A stretch of DNA of 64,000 nt, taken from contig NZ_CP075184.1 of the NCBI RefSeq assembly GCF_020510705.1, positions 1,116,001 through 1,180,000 of the forward strand. The letters run 5' to 3'. The stretch's first letter is position 1. Each line of letters begins with the position of its first letter. The notes beneath the pieces were generated by a model. It did no database searches. It saw only the letters and a list, made by a program, of their open reading frames with translations, and had not been told where the DNA came from. This stretch comes from Acidovorax radicis (lineage in GTDB: Bacteria > Pseudomonadota > Gammaproteobacteria > Burkholderiales > Burkholderiaceae_C). The translations under genes were made by a program, and so were the position numbers. This document shows positions 57,331-64,000 of the stretch, piece after piece.

Positions 57331-57593
57331 GTGGATTGGTGGATGTCAGCGGTGCTCATCTCACTGGGTACGCGCCTTGCTTGTAGAAAACATGGCCCTC
57401 GTTGCAGGAGTGTCCTGGCGAAGGCGATCTGAAGAGTGGCAGCATGATGTGCCCATTCATCCTGCGTGCAGACGCGCCAGCACGCATCGAAGTGACCATC
57501 GGCGCGTTTCCGGGGGCCAGCCATGGCATCAGTCACGGCAGATCTTTTGCCATGGGCATTTGCTCTGCCTCACGGGGGGTTAAGCTTCACACC

Positions 57594-58682
57594 ATGCGGG
57601 CACTCAATTGCGACCATTGTGGTCATCTGGTTTTTTTTGACAGCGTTCAGTGTGTTCACTGCGGCAACACGCTGGCGTTTCTGCCCGATAGGTTGGTGAT
57701 GGCGGCGCTGGCTCCTTCCCCCCAGGACGGTCCGGGCGTCTGGCGGTGCATGGGCGGCCACGGCGCTGCGCAGCACGCCGGGCGGCTTTACCGCATGTGC
57801 CGCAATCAGATCGTCTACCAGGCCTGCAATTTTGCGGTGCCGGTGGGCGATGCGTCGGACCTGTGCGCGTCTTGCCGCCAGACGCGGGTGCTGCCCGACT
57901 TGTCCGAGCCCACCAACATCGGGCGCTGGATGCAGATCGAGGCCGCCAAGCGGCGGTTGTTTTACACCCTGGCCCGCCTGCGGCTGGAGCCTGCGCCCGG
58001 CGGCACCGGGCCGGTGTTTGAGTTTCTGGCGGATGTGCCCGGCTGGCCCGCTGTGCTCACGGGGCACCTCAACGGCACCATCACGCTCAACGTCGCCGAG
58101 GCGGACGACGACGTGCGCGCCAGCCGACGCATCGCACTGGGGGAGCCCTTTCGCACCCTGGTGGGCCACCTGCGGCATGAGTCGGGCCATTTCTATTGGG
58201 ACCAGCTGGTGCGTGACGGTGGGCGCATGGACGCCTTTCGCCAGATGTTCGGCGACGAACGCCAGGACTACACCACGGCACTGGATGCACATTACGCCCG
58301 GGGCAATGCGCAGGGCAACTGGGCCGCGCACTATGTGAGCGCCTATGCAGCCGCGCACCCCTGGGAGGACTGGGCCGAGACGTGGGCCCATTACCTGCAC
58401 ATGATTGATTTGCTGGAGACCTCGGCCAGTTTTGGCACCGAGGTCACCGTGCCCGGCATCTACGGCGCCCAGCACAGCACCGCCGTCGACCCTTTTGCCC
58501 GGCCCGCGCCAGGTTTTGATGCCATGGTGCAGCACCTGGTGCCGCTCACGCTGCTGCTCAACAGTCTCACCCGAAGCCTTGGGCAGCTCGATGCCTACCC
58601 CTTCGCGCTGTCGGGCCAGGCGCTCGCCAAGCTGCGCTTTGTGCACGACGTTGTGCAAGATGCTGTCGGCGGACGCTCTTGA
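57594..58682 (+). CDS. putative zinc-binding metallopeptidase with zinc ribbon
   Basis: A 362-residue protein. An N-terminal zinc ribbon has CDHC (residues 6-9) and CVHC (20-23), and there are further Cys pairs (CRNQIVYQAC, CASC). The peptidase motif HESGH is at about residue 196 (LVGHLRHESGHFYWD). It fits the 'putative zinc-binding peptidase' family (DUF2248-like) whose substrate is unknown. The ATG at 57594 gives the family start MRALNCDHCGHLVFF. It stands just after the stress cluster but beyond a terminator, so it is likely a separate unit. Confidence 0.88.
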   Translation: MRALNCDHCGHLVFFDSVQCVHCGNTLAFLPDRLVMAALAPSPQDGPGVWRCMGGHGAAQHAGRLYRMCRNQIVYQACNFAVPVGDASDLCASCRQTRVLPDLSEPTNIGRWMQIEAAKRRLFYTLARLRLEPAPGGTGPVFEFLADVPGWPAVLTGHLNGTITLNVAEADDDVRASRRIALGEPFRTLVGHLRHESGHFYWDQLVRDGGRMDAFRQMFGDERQDYTTALDAHYARGNAQGNWAAHYVSAYAAAHPWEDWAETWAHYLHMIDLLETSASFGTEVTVPGIYGAQHSTAVDPFARPAPGFDAMVQHLVPLTLLLNSLTRSLGQLDAYPFALSGQALAKLRFVHDVVQDAVGGRS

Positions 58683-58686
58683 CTAT

Positions 58687-58750
58687 TTGAGTGAAATTGG
58701 CCTGTAGCGCTTGATGTATAAGCGCAGGCAGCTATCAATTCAGTAGTAAA
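58687..58750 (-). repeat. palindromic repeat copy 12, reverse orientation
   Basis: On the minus strand: TTTTACTACTGAATTGATAG, CTGCCTGCGCTTATACATC, AAGCGCTACAGGCC, AATTTCACTCAA. It lies between convergent genes (zinc peptidase + and panC -), where it may terminate both. Confidence 0.88.
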
Positions 58751-58843
58751 ATGTTGCGACGTGTTGCCGCCTTGCTGGTAGATGCGGGGAGGTGCGAATG
58801 CGTCACGGCGGCCCCATGGGTGCATGACGGGGGGCACCTCGCC

Positions 58844-59686
58844 TTAAAACTCCAGGTTGTCGATCAGCCGGGTGGTGCCCAGCCGCGCAGCGCCCAGCGC
58901 CACCAGCGTGCCCGGTGCATCCGCCGGGGTGGCGGGCAGCAGGTCATGGCGGCGGCGCACGGTGAGGTAGTCGGGTTGCCAGCCACGGGCGATCAGGGTG
59001 TCCCGGGCCTGCTGCTCGTGCGCGGGCTGGGCGGACGGTGTCTCTTGCCACTGCTGCGCCAGCTGGTGCAGCGCGTGCGATAGCGCCACGGCCTCCTGGC
59101 GCTCGGCGGCGCTCAAGTAGCCGTTGCGCGAGCTCAGCGCCAGCCCATCGGCTGCCCGGCTCGTTTCGCCCGCCACGATGGTGACGGGCAGCGCAAATTG
59201 CCGCACCATGTGGCGGATGACCATGAGCTGCTGATAGTCCTTTTTGCCAAACACGGCCGTGCCGCCGGTCTGGCCCAGCACGCAGGCAAACAGCTTCATC
59301 ACCACCGTGCTCACACCGACAAAAAAGCCGGGGCGAAAGTAGCCTTCCAGCATGTCGGCCAGCGCCGGGTCGGGGTGCACCGTGAAGGTCTGGGGCTCGG
59401 GGTACAGGTCGGCCTCGCGCGGTGCAAACAACACGTCACAACCGGCGGCCCGCAGCTGTGCGCAGTCGGCGTCCCAGGTGCGCGGGTAGTTGTCGAAATC
59501 TTCATGGGGCAGAAACTGCAGGCGGTTGACAAAGATGCTGGCCACCGTCACGTCGCCCAGCGGTTTGGCCTGCCGCACCAAGGCAATATGGCCGCCGTGC
59601 AGGTTGCCCATGGTGGGTACAAAGGCGGGGTGGCGGTAGGTGGCCAGGGCTTGGCGCAGATCGGAGATGGTGTGGGCGATGAGCAT
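58844..59686 (-). CDS. panC: pantothenate synthetase
   Basis: A 280-residue ATP-dependent ligase joining pantoate and beta-alanine. The nucleotide motif is [20 protein letters not shown], followed by VSIFVN-like [11 protein letters not shown], the [19 protein letters not shown] region and the [11 protein letters not shown] signature. It follows panB by 68 bp on the same strand; together they form the pantothenate operon. Confidence 0.95.
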   Translation of the reverse strand: MLIAHTISDLRQALATYRHPAFVPTMGNLHGGHIALVRQAKPLGDVTVASIFVNRLQFLPHEDFDNYPRTWDADCAQLRAAGCDVLFAPREADLYPEPQTFTVHPDPALADMLEGYFRPGFFVGVSTVVMKLFACVLGQTGGTAVFGKKDYQQLMVIRHMVRQFALPVTIVAGETSRAADGLALSSRNGYLSAAERQEAVALSHALHQLAQQWQETPSAQPAHEQQARDTLIARGWQPDYLTVRRRHDLLPATPADAPGTLVALGAARLGTTRLIDNLEF

Positions 59687-59754
59687 GGTGTGGCGGATCG
59701 AAAACGCAGGAGGTGGGAGGCAGAGGGCAGCAGCCCGGACAGAACTTTCGGGGG

Positions 59755-60636
59755 CTACCAGGCGTGCAGCGCATTGTTAGGAAAACGCCCCTGTTTGACG
59801 GCCAGCACATAGGCCTCGATGGCGCCCCGCACGCTGCCGGCGTCTGCCATGAAGTTGTGCACAAACTTGGGCGGTTTGCCCAGGTTCACGCCCAGCATGT
59901 CGTGCAACACCAGCACCTGGCCGGCGGTGCCATTGCCCGCGCCAATGCCGATGGTGTGGCAGTGTGCCAGCGCGCCGGTGAGGTCGGCGGCCAGCGCGGC
60001 GGGCACCATCTCCAGCACCAGCATGGCGGCACCTGCGTCTTGCAGCTCGTGGGCTTCTTGGCGCAGCGTGCGTGCGGCATCGTCGGTTTTGCCCTGCACG
60101 CGGTAGCCACCGAGCGCGTGCACGGTTTGCGGCGTGAGGCCCAGGTGGGCGCACACCGGCACGCCGCGCTGCACCAAAAACTCCACGGTGGGCGCTGTCC
60201 AGCCACCGCCTTCGAGCTTGACCATGTGGGCACCCGCCTGCATCAGCGTGCAGGCGTTGCGCAGGGCTTGTTCGCGGCTTTCGGCATAGGTGCCATAGGG
60301 CAGGTCGGCAATCAGCCACGCCGTGCCTTGCACGCGCTGCAGCCCCCGCGCCACGCTGGCGGTGTGATAGGCCATGGTGTCGATCGCCACCCCCACGGTG
60401 CTGGGCAGGCCCTGGCACACCATACCCAGCGAGTCGCCCACCAGGATGCAGTCCACGCCCGCCGCATCGGCCGTGGCGGCAAAGGTGGCGTCGTAGGCGG
60501 TCAGCATCGTGATTTTTTCGCCCGCTTCGCGCATCTGCGCCAGGCGCGGCAGGCTCACGGGGCGGCGCTGTGGCAGGGGCGATGCCGGGGGCAGGGTTCC
60601 ATAAGGCGTGGCAGAGGCTGCGTTGACGGCGGTCAT
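59755..60636 (-). CDS. panB: 3-methyl-2-oxobutanoate hydroxymethyltransferase
   Basis: A 293-residue TIM-barrel enzyme making ketopantoate. Conserved pieces are [35 protein letters not shown] (metal and substrate site), HMVKLEGG and [18 protein letters not shown]. It is the first gene of the panB-panC pair. It is divergent from nadC with 77 bp between starts. Confidence 0.95.
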   Translation of the reverse strand: MTAVNAASATPYGTLPPASPLPQRRPVSLPRLAQMREAGEKITMLTAYDATFAATADAAGVDCILVGDSLGMVCQGLPSTVGVAIDTMAYHTASVARGLQRVQGTAWLIADLPYGTYAESREQALRNACTLMQAGAHMVKLEGGGWTAPTVEFLVQRGVPVCAHLGLTPQTVHALGGYRVQGKTDDAARTLRQEAHELQDAGAAMLVLEMVPAALAADLTGALAHCHTIGIGAGNGTAGQVLVLHDMLGVNLGKPPKFVHNFMADAGSVRGAIEAYVLAVKQGRFPNNALHAW

Positions 60637-60713
60637 GAGGCTCCCGGAGAAAAAAATTGCCGCGAGTCTATGTCAGCGCCGAGCGCACGCCAATCCCGTT
60701 ATGCTCCCGCCCC

Positions 60714-61583
60714 ATGACGCACTCGACACCACAGCCCCAAGACAACGATGTGACCGAACTTGCCCGCGCCGATGTCGCCCGGGCCCTGGCAGAGGACGTG
60801 GGCGGCGGCGACCTGACCGCTGGCCTGATACCCCCGGGCCGCCGCGCCCGCGCCCGCATCCTTGCGCGCGAGGCGGCCGTGGTGTGTGGCGCGCCCTGGG
60901 TCGAGGCCGCTTTGCGTGCCCTCGACCCCACGGTGCAGACCACCTGGCATGTGGGCGAAGGCCTGCAATGCGCACCCGACCAGGTGGTGCTCACCCTCGA
61001 AGGCGATGCACGCGCATTGCTGAGCGCCGAGCGCACGGCGCTCAATTTTTTGCAGTTGCTGTCGGCCGTGGCCACCAAAACCCGCACCTATGTGGATGTG
61101 GTGGTTGGCACGCGCGCGCACATTGTGGACACGCGCAAGACCCTGCCGGGCCTGCGCCGCGCGCAGAAATATGCCGTGCGCGTGGGCGGTGGCACCAACC
61201 ACCGCATGGGCCTGCACGATGCCGTCCTCATCAAGGAAAACCACATTGCCGCTGCGGGGGGCGTGGCGGCGGTGCTGCGCGCTGCCGAGAAGGTGGCGTC
61301 TCAGGCCAGCTTCATCGAGATCGAAGTCGAAACCCTGGAGCAGCTGACCGAGGCGCTGAACGCAGGCGCCAAGATGGTGCTGCTGGACAACATGCCCCTG
61401 GCACAGCTGCGTGAAGCCGTGCGCATCAACGCAGGCCGCGCGATTCTGGAAATCTCGGGCGGCGTCACGCTCGACGGCCTGCGCGAGCTGGCTGAAACCG
61501 GCGTGGACCGCATCTCCATCGGTACCCTGACCAAAGACGTGAAGGCCACTGATTTCTCGATGCGCCTGCAGGAGCTGGCATGA
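60714..61583 (+). CDS. nadC: carboxylating nicotinate-nucleotide diphosphorylase (QAPRTase)
   Basis: A 289-residue enzyme converting quinolinate and PRPP to nicotinate mononucleotide. Marks are [54 protein letters not shown] and [16 protein letters not shown]. The ATG at 60714 gives a start near usual family length. It overlaps nadA by 4 bp (ATGA), so the two NAD synthesis genes are coupled. Confidence 0.95.
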   Translation: MTHSTPQPQDNDVTELARADVARALAEDVGGGDLTAGLIPPGRRARARILAREAAVVCGAPWVEAALRALDPTVQTTWHVGEGLQCAPDQVVLTLEGDARALLSAERTALNFLQLLSAVATKTRTYVDVVVGTRAHIVDTRKTLPGLRRAQKYAVRVGGGTNHRMGLHDAVLIKENHIAAAGGVAAVLRAAEKVASQASFIEIEVETLEQLTEALNAGAKMVLLDNMPLAQLREAVRINAGRAILEISGGVTLDGLRELAETGVDRISIGTLTKDVKATDFSMRLQELA

Positions 61584-62710
61584 GCACCACAACCCTCCAA
61601 CGCATCGACGTCGAATACGAGCAGCCTGACGAGGCGGCATCGGGCTCCGTCTGCGCCACCAAACACGCCTGGGCACGCGTGCCGCCCGAGCCTTCTGTGT
61701 CTGAGCGCGCGGCGCTCAAAGACAAGATCCGCCGCCTGCTGAAAGAGAAAAACGCGGTGATGGTGTCGCACTACTACGTGCACCCGGACCTGCAGGACCT
61801 GGCCGAGGAAACCGGCGGCATCGTGAGCGATTCGCTCGAGATGGCCCGCTTTGGCCGCGACCATGCCGCGCAGACGCTGGTGGTGAGCGGCGTGCGCTTC
61901 ATGGGCGAGACGGCCAAGATCCTGAGCCCCGAAAAGACCGTGCTCATGCCCGACCTGGATGCCACCTGTTCGCTGGACCTGGGCTGCCCCATCGACGCGT
62001 TCAGCGTGTTCTGCGATGCCCACCCCGACCGCACCGTGGTGGTGTATGCCAACACCAGTGCGGCGGTGAAGGCGCGGGCCGACTGGCTCGTCACGTCCAG
62101 CTGCGCGCTCGACATCGTGGGGGCCTTGAAGGCTGCAGGGCAAAAGATCCTGTGGGCGCCCGACCGCCACCTGGGCGCCTACATCCAGCGCGAGACGGGG
62201 GCCGACATGGTGTTCTGGAACGGCGCCTGCATCGTGCATGACGAGTTCAAGGCACTGGAGCTGGAACTGCTCAAAAAGGAGCACCCGAATGCCAAGGTGC
62301 TGGTGCACCCCGAAAGCCCCGCCGACGTGGTCGCCCTGGCCGACGCGGTGGGGTCCACCAGCGCCATCCTCAAGGCCGCGCGCGAGATGGATGCCACCGA
62401 ATTCATCGTGGCCACCGACAACGGCATGATGCACAAGCTGCGCAGGCTCAACCCTGGCAAGACGTTTTACGAAGCGCCCACCGCCGGCAACAGCGCTACC
62501 TGCAAGAGCTGCGCGCATTGCCCCTGGATGGCGATGAACGGCCTAGCCGATGTGGCGCGCGTGCTCGAGACCGGCGCCAATGCCATTGAGGTGGATGCGG
62601 CCCTGATCCCGCGTGCACGCCAGCCGATTGATCGCATGCTGGCCTTCACGGCAGCCCTCAAGAACGGGCAACCCGCCGCCGCTCTGGTGTCCCACCTCGG
62701 GGCTGCCTGA
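61580..62710 (+). CDS. nadA: quinolinate synthase
   Basis: A 376-residue [4Fe-4S] enzyme that makes quinolinate from iminoaspartate and dihydroxyacetone phosphate. Typical motifs are [52 protein letters not shown]-like [13 protein letters not shown] and the Cys-rich [13 protein letters not shown] near the end. No nadB is in view. It is followed by a repeat copy and the pabB gene. Confidence 0.95.
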   Translation: MSTTTLQRIDVEYEQPDEAASGSVCATKHAWARVPPEPSVSERAALKDKIRRLLKEKNAVMVSHYYVHPDLQDLAEETGGIVSDSLEMARFGRDHAAQTLVVSGVRFMGETAKILSPEKTVLMPDLDATCSLDLGCPIDAFSVFCDAHPDRTVVVYANTSAAVKARADWLVTSSCALDIVGALKAAGQKILWAPDRHLGAYIQRETGADMVFWNGACIVHDEFKALELELLKKEHPNAKVLVHPESPADVVALADAVGSTSAILKAAREMDATEFIVATDNGMMHKLRRLNPGKTFYEAPTAGNSATCKSCAHCPWMAMNGLADVARVLETGANAIEVDAALIPRARQPIDRMLAFTAALKNGQPAAALVSHLGAA

Positions 62711-62742
62711 ATTTATTCAGCCTGAGCCTCTTTGCAGACAAG

Positions 62743-62800
62743 GATGCTCTTTAATTGATAGCTGATAGCGCTTATTCATCAAGCGCTATGGCCTGTTTTG
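62743..62800 (+). repeat. palindromic repeat copy 13, ending at the pabB start
   Basis: Blocks GCTCTTTAATTGATAGCTG, ATAGCGCTTATTCATCAAGC, GCTATGGCCTGTTTTG. The two arms AGCGCTT and AAGCGCT are intact. The last repeat base directly precedes the ATG of pabB at 62801, so the hairpin sits in the translation start region. Confidence 0.88.
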
Positions 62801-64000
62801 ATGGTGACATCACGCATCGACTTCACACAGCCGCTGGACGCTAGCGCACCGCGCCTGCGCCACGCCTTTGGCGCCCCCCATGAGGTGCTGGTGGCCCACG
62901 CGTTGGCGGACGTGCGCGGTGTGCTCGACGCGGTGCATGTTGCCGCCCAGCGCGGTCACTGGTGTGTAGGGTATGTGCGCTACGAGGCCGCCCCCGCATT
63001 CGATGCCGCCCTGCAAACGCAGGCGGCCGACGGGCCGCTGGCCTGGTTTGCCGTGTACGAAGCGCCCCAGGCCTGGCCCGAGGGGGACGTGCCGGGCAGC
63101 GCGCAAGTGCAATGGCACGGCGGCCACGACCGCGGCGAATTTGACGCCGCCCTGGCCCGCATCCAGCAGGCCATAGCCGCCGGCGAGCTGTACCAGGTCA
63201 ACCACACCGCGCCGCTCACCGGCATGCTGCTGGGCAGCGCCAACGCGCTGTTCGCAGCGCTGCAGCGCGCCCAGCCCGGCGGCTATGCGGCGTACATCGA
63301 CGCGGGGGATGAGCAGGTGCTGTCGGTATCGCCCGAGCTGTTCTTCGACTGGCAGGACGCGCCGGGCGGTGGCACCATCCTGGCCCGCCCCATGAAGGGA
63401 ACAGCCCCGCGCGGCGCGACGCCCGAACAGGACGCGGCGCATGCCGAGCACCTGCGCACGGCGCCCAAGGAGCGGGCCGAGAACGTGATGATCGTGGACC
63501 TGCTGCGCAACGACCTGTCTCGCATCGCGCTGCCTCACAGCGTGCGCGTGCCAGCCCTGTTTGCCACGCAGGCCCTGCCCACGGTGTGGCAGATGACCTC
63601 GGACGTGACGGCACGCACGCGGCCAGGCACCACATTGACCGACGTGTTTGCGGCGCTGTTCCCGTGCGGATCGGTCACCGGCGCGCCCAAGGTGCGGGCC
63701 ATGCAGATGATCCGGGCGCTGGAGCGTGCGCCGCGCGGCGTTTACTGCGGCGCTGTGGGCGTGGTGCGGCCCGTGGGCGAAGCGGGCCTCGACGGAACGC
63801 ACCGCGTGGCCGCCACCTTCAACGTGCCCATACGCACCGTGGTGCTGCGAGCCTCGGCGCAAGCCCAAGCCATTACGGCGACCTGTGGCATTGGCAGCGG
63901 CATCACGTCGGGGGCGGAGGCGGATGCAGAATGGCAGGAGTGGCGCCACAAACGCGCCTTCGTGGAGCGGGCCAGCATGCCATTCGAGATTTTGGAAACC
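62801..64000 (+). CDS. pabB: aminodeoxychorismate synthase component I, probably a PabB-PabC fusion (partial)
   Basis: The frame runs open for 400 codons to the window edge. The product starts MVTSRIDFTQPLDASAPRLR and contains ELYQVNHTAPL, SPELFFDWQ, the chorismate-site motif ARPMKGTAPRG (Lys near 199), ENVMIVDLLRNDLSRI and GSVTGAPKVRAMQMI, all typical of PabB. It makes 4-amino-4-deoxychorismate for folate. At the edge MPFEILET matches the start of a fused 4-amino-4-deoxychorismate lyase (PabC) domain, as in bifunctional PabBC proteins. No ribosome binding site is visible because the repeat abuts the start. Confidence 0.92.
   Translation, partial: MVTSRIDFTQPLDASAPRLRHAFGAPHEVLVAHALADVRGVLDAVHVAAQRGHWCVGYVRYEAAPAFDAALQTQAADGPLAWFAVYEAPQAWPEGDVPGSAQVQWHGGHDRGEFDAALARIQQAIAAGELYQVNHTAPLTGMLLGSANALFAALQRAQPGGYAAYIDAGDEQVLSVSPELFFDWQDAPGGGTILARPMKGTAPRGATPEQDAAHAEHLRTAPKERAENVMIVDLLRNDLSRIALPHSVRVPALFATQALPTVWQMTSDVTARTRPGTTLTDVFAALFPCGSVTGAPKVRAMQMIRALERAPRGVYCGAVGVVRPVGEAGLDGTHRVAATFNVPIRTVVLRASAQAQAITATCGIGSGITSGAEADAEWQEWRHKRAFVERASMPFEILET

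Noticed and set aside
1..64000. Mobile elements, prophage, rRNA or tRNA genes
   Set aside because: No transposase, integrase, phage structural protein or recognisable tRNA/rRNA sequence was seen on reading both strands. The only repeats are the small palindromic family and the 11-bp array.

Overview
The window looks like a high-GC chromosomal segment of a betaproteobacterium of the order Burkholderiales, most likely Comamonadaceae (Acidovorax-like). This rests on the gene content (two Bug-type periplasmic receptors, a coxB-ctaD-ctaG-DUF2970-coxC block, DUF4148, DUF883 and DUF1328 proteins) and on general knowledge of that family; no database search was possible. I saw no rRNA, tRNA, transposase, prophage or CRISPR array. 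It reads as ordinary core chromosome with small accessory clusters.

Layout. 1-5.4 kb: a catabolic cluster (end of an alpha/beta hydrolase, a cyclase, a YciI protein, an SDR, an AtoE-type fatty-acid transporter, a muconolactone-isomerase-like protein and a Bug receptor). 5.4-9.8 kb: an SDR/LysR divergent pair, then a thioesterase/transglutaminase pair and a TRIC-type channel. 9.5-14.2 kb: a probable Fur-controlled siderophore uptake operon (TonB receptor, PepSY protein, a polytopic protein with a His-rich tail, DUF3325). 14.5-22.6 kb: KefB-like antiporter, LysE exporter, orphan ParA, MaoC, DUF4148, LysR, TrmL, ComF and a BioC-like methyltransferase. 22.7-32.6 kb: a complete caa3-type cytochrome c oxidase locus with heme A synthesis and copper-delivery genes. 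32.6-39.2 kb: Bug receptor, rpoH behind a perfect CIRCE element, a PAS-GGDEF-EAL protein, ftsY. 39.2-51.2 kb: an M16 peptidase pair, rsmD, coaD, lysR/lysA, gpsA-secB, grxC, rhodanese, gpmA, an S41 protease. 51.3-58.7 kb: a ThiF-like protein, then a lone receiver, a NarL-type regulator and a CHASE3 histidine kinase beside a run of envelope/stress genes (DUF1328, DUF883, ferritin-like, BON lipoprotein, zinc peptidase). 58.8-64 kb: panB-panC, nadC-nadA, and the start of pabB, which runs off the right edge.

The most unusual feature is a dispersed palindromic repeat of about 60 bp, present in at least 13 recognisable copies. Its shared blocks are CTATTAAAA, ATAGCTGCT, GCGCTT, AAGCGCT, GCC and TTTTGCTTCAAAT. 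Most copies sit between genes, and one forms a strong terminator-like hairpin. Several have become part of genes. Two copies, read in the same frame, form the hydrophobic core of the signal peptides of two unrelated exported proteins (the Sco1 lipoprotein and an M16 peptidase). One lies in frame inside gpsA, one overlaps the gpsA start codon, one supplies the last codons and stop of the KefB-like gene, and one ends at the pabB start codon.

Other points of note are the perfect CIRCE site over the rpoH promoter, two very small membrane proteins (36 aa in the cox operon; 24 aa with its own ribosome binding site and terminator), a 66-bp tandem array of 11-bp units beside the two-component genes, and several perfect palindromes of unknown role.
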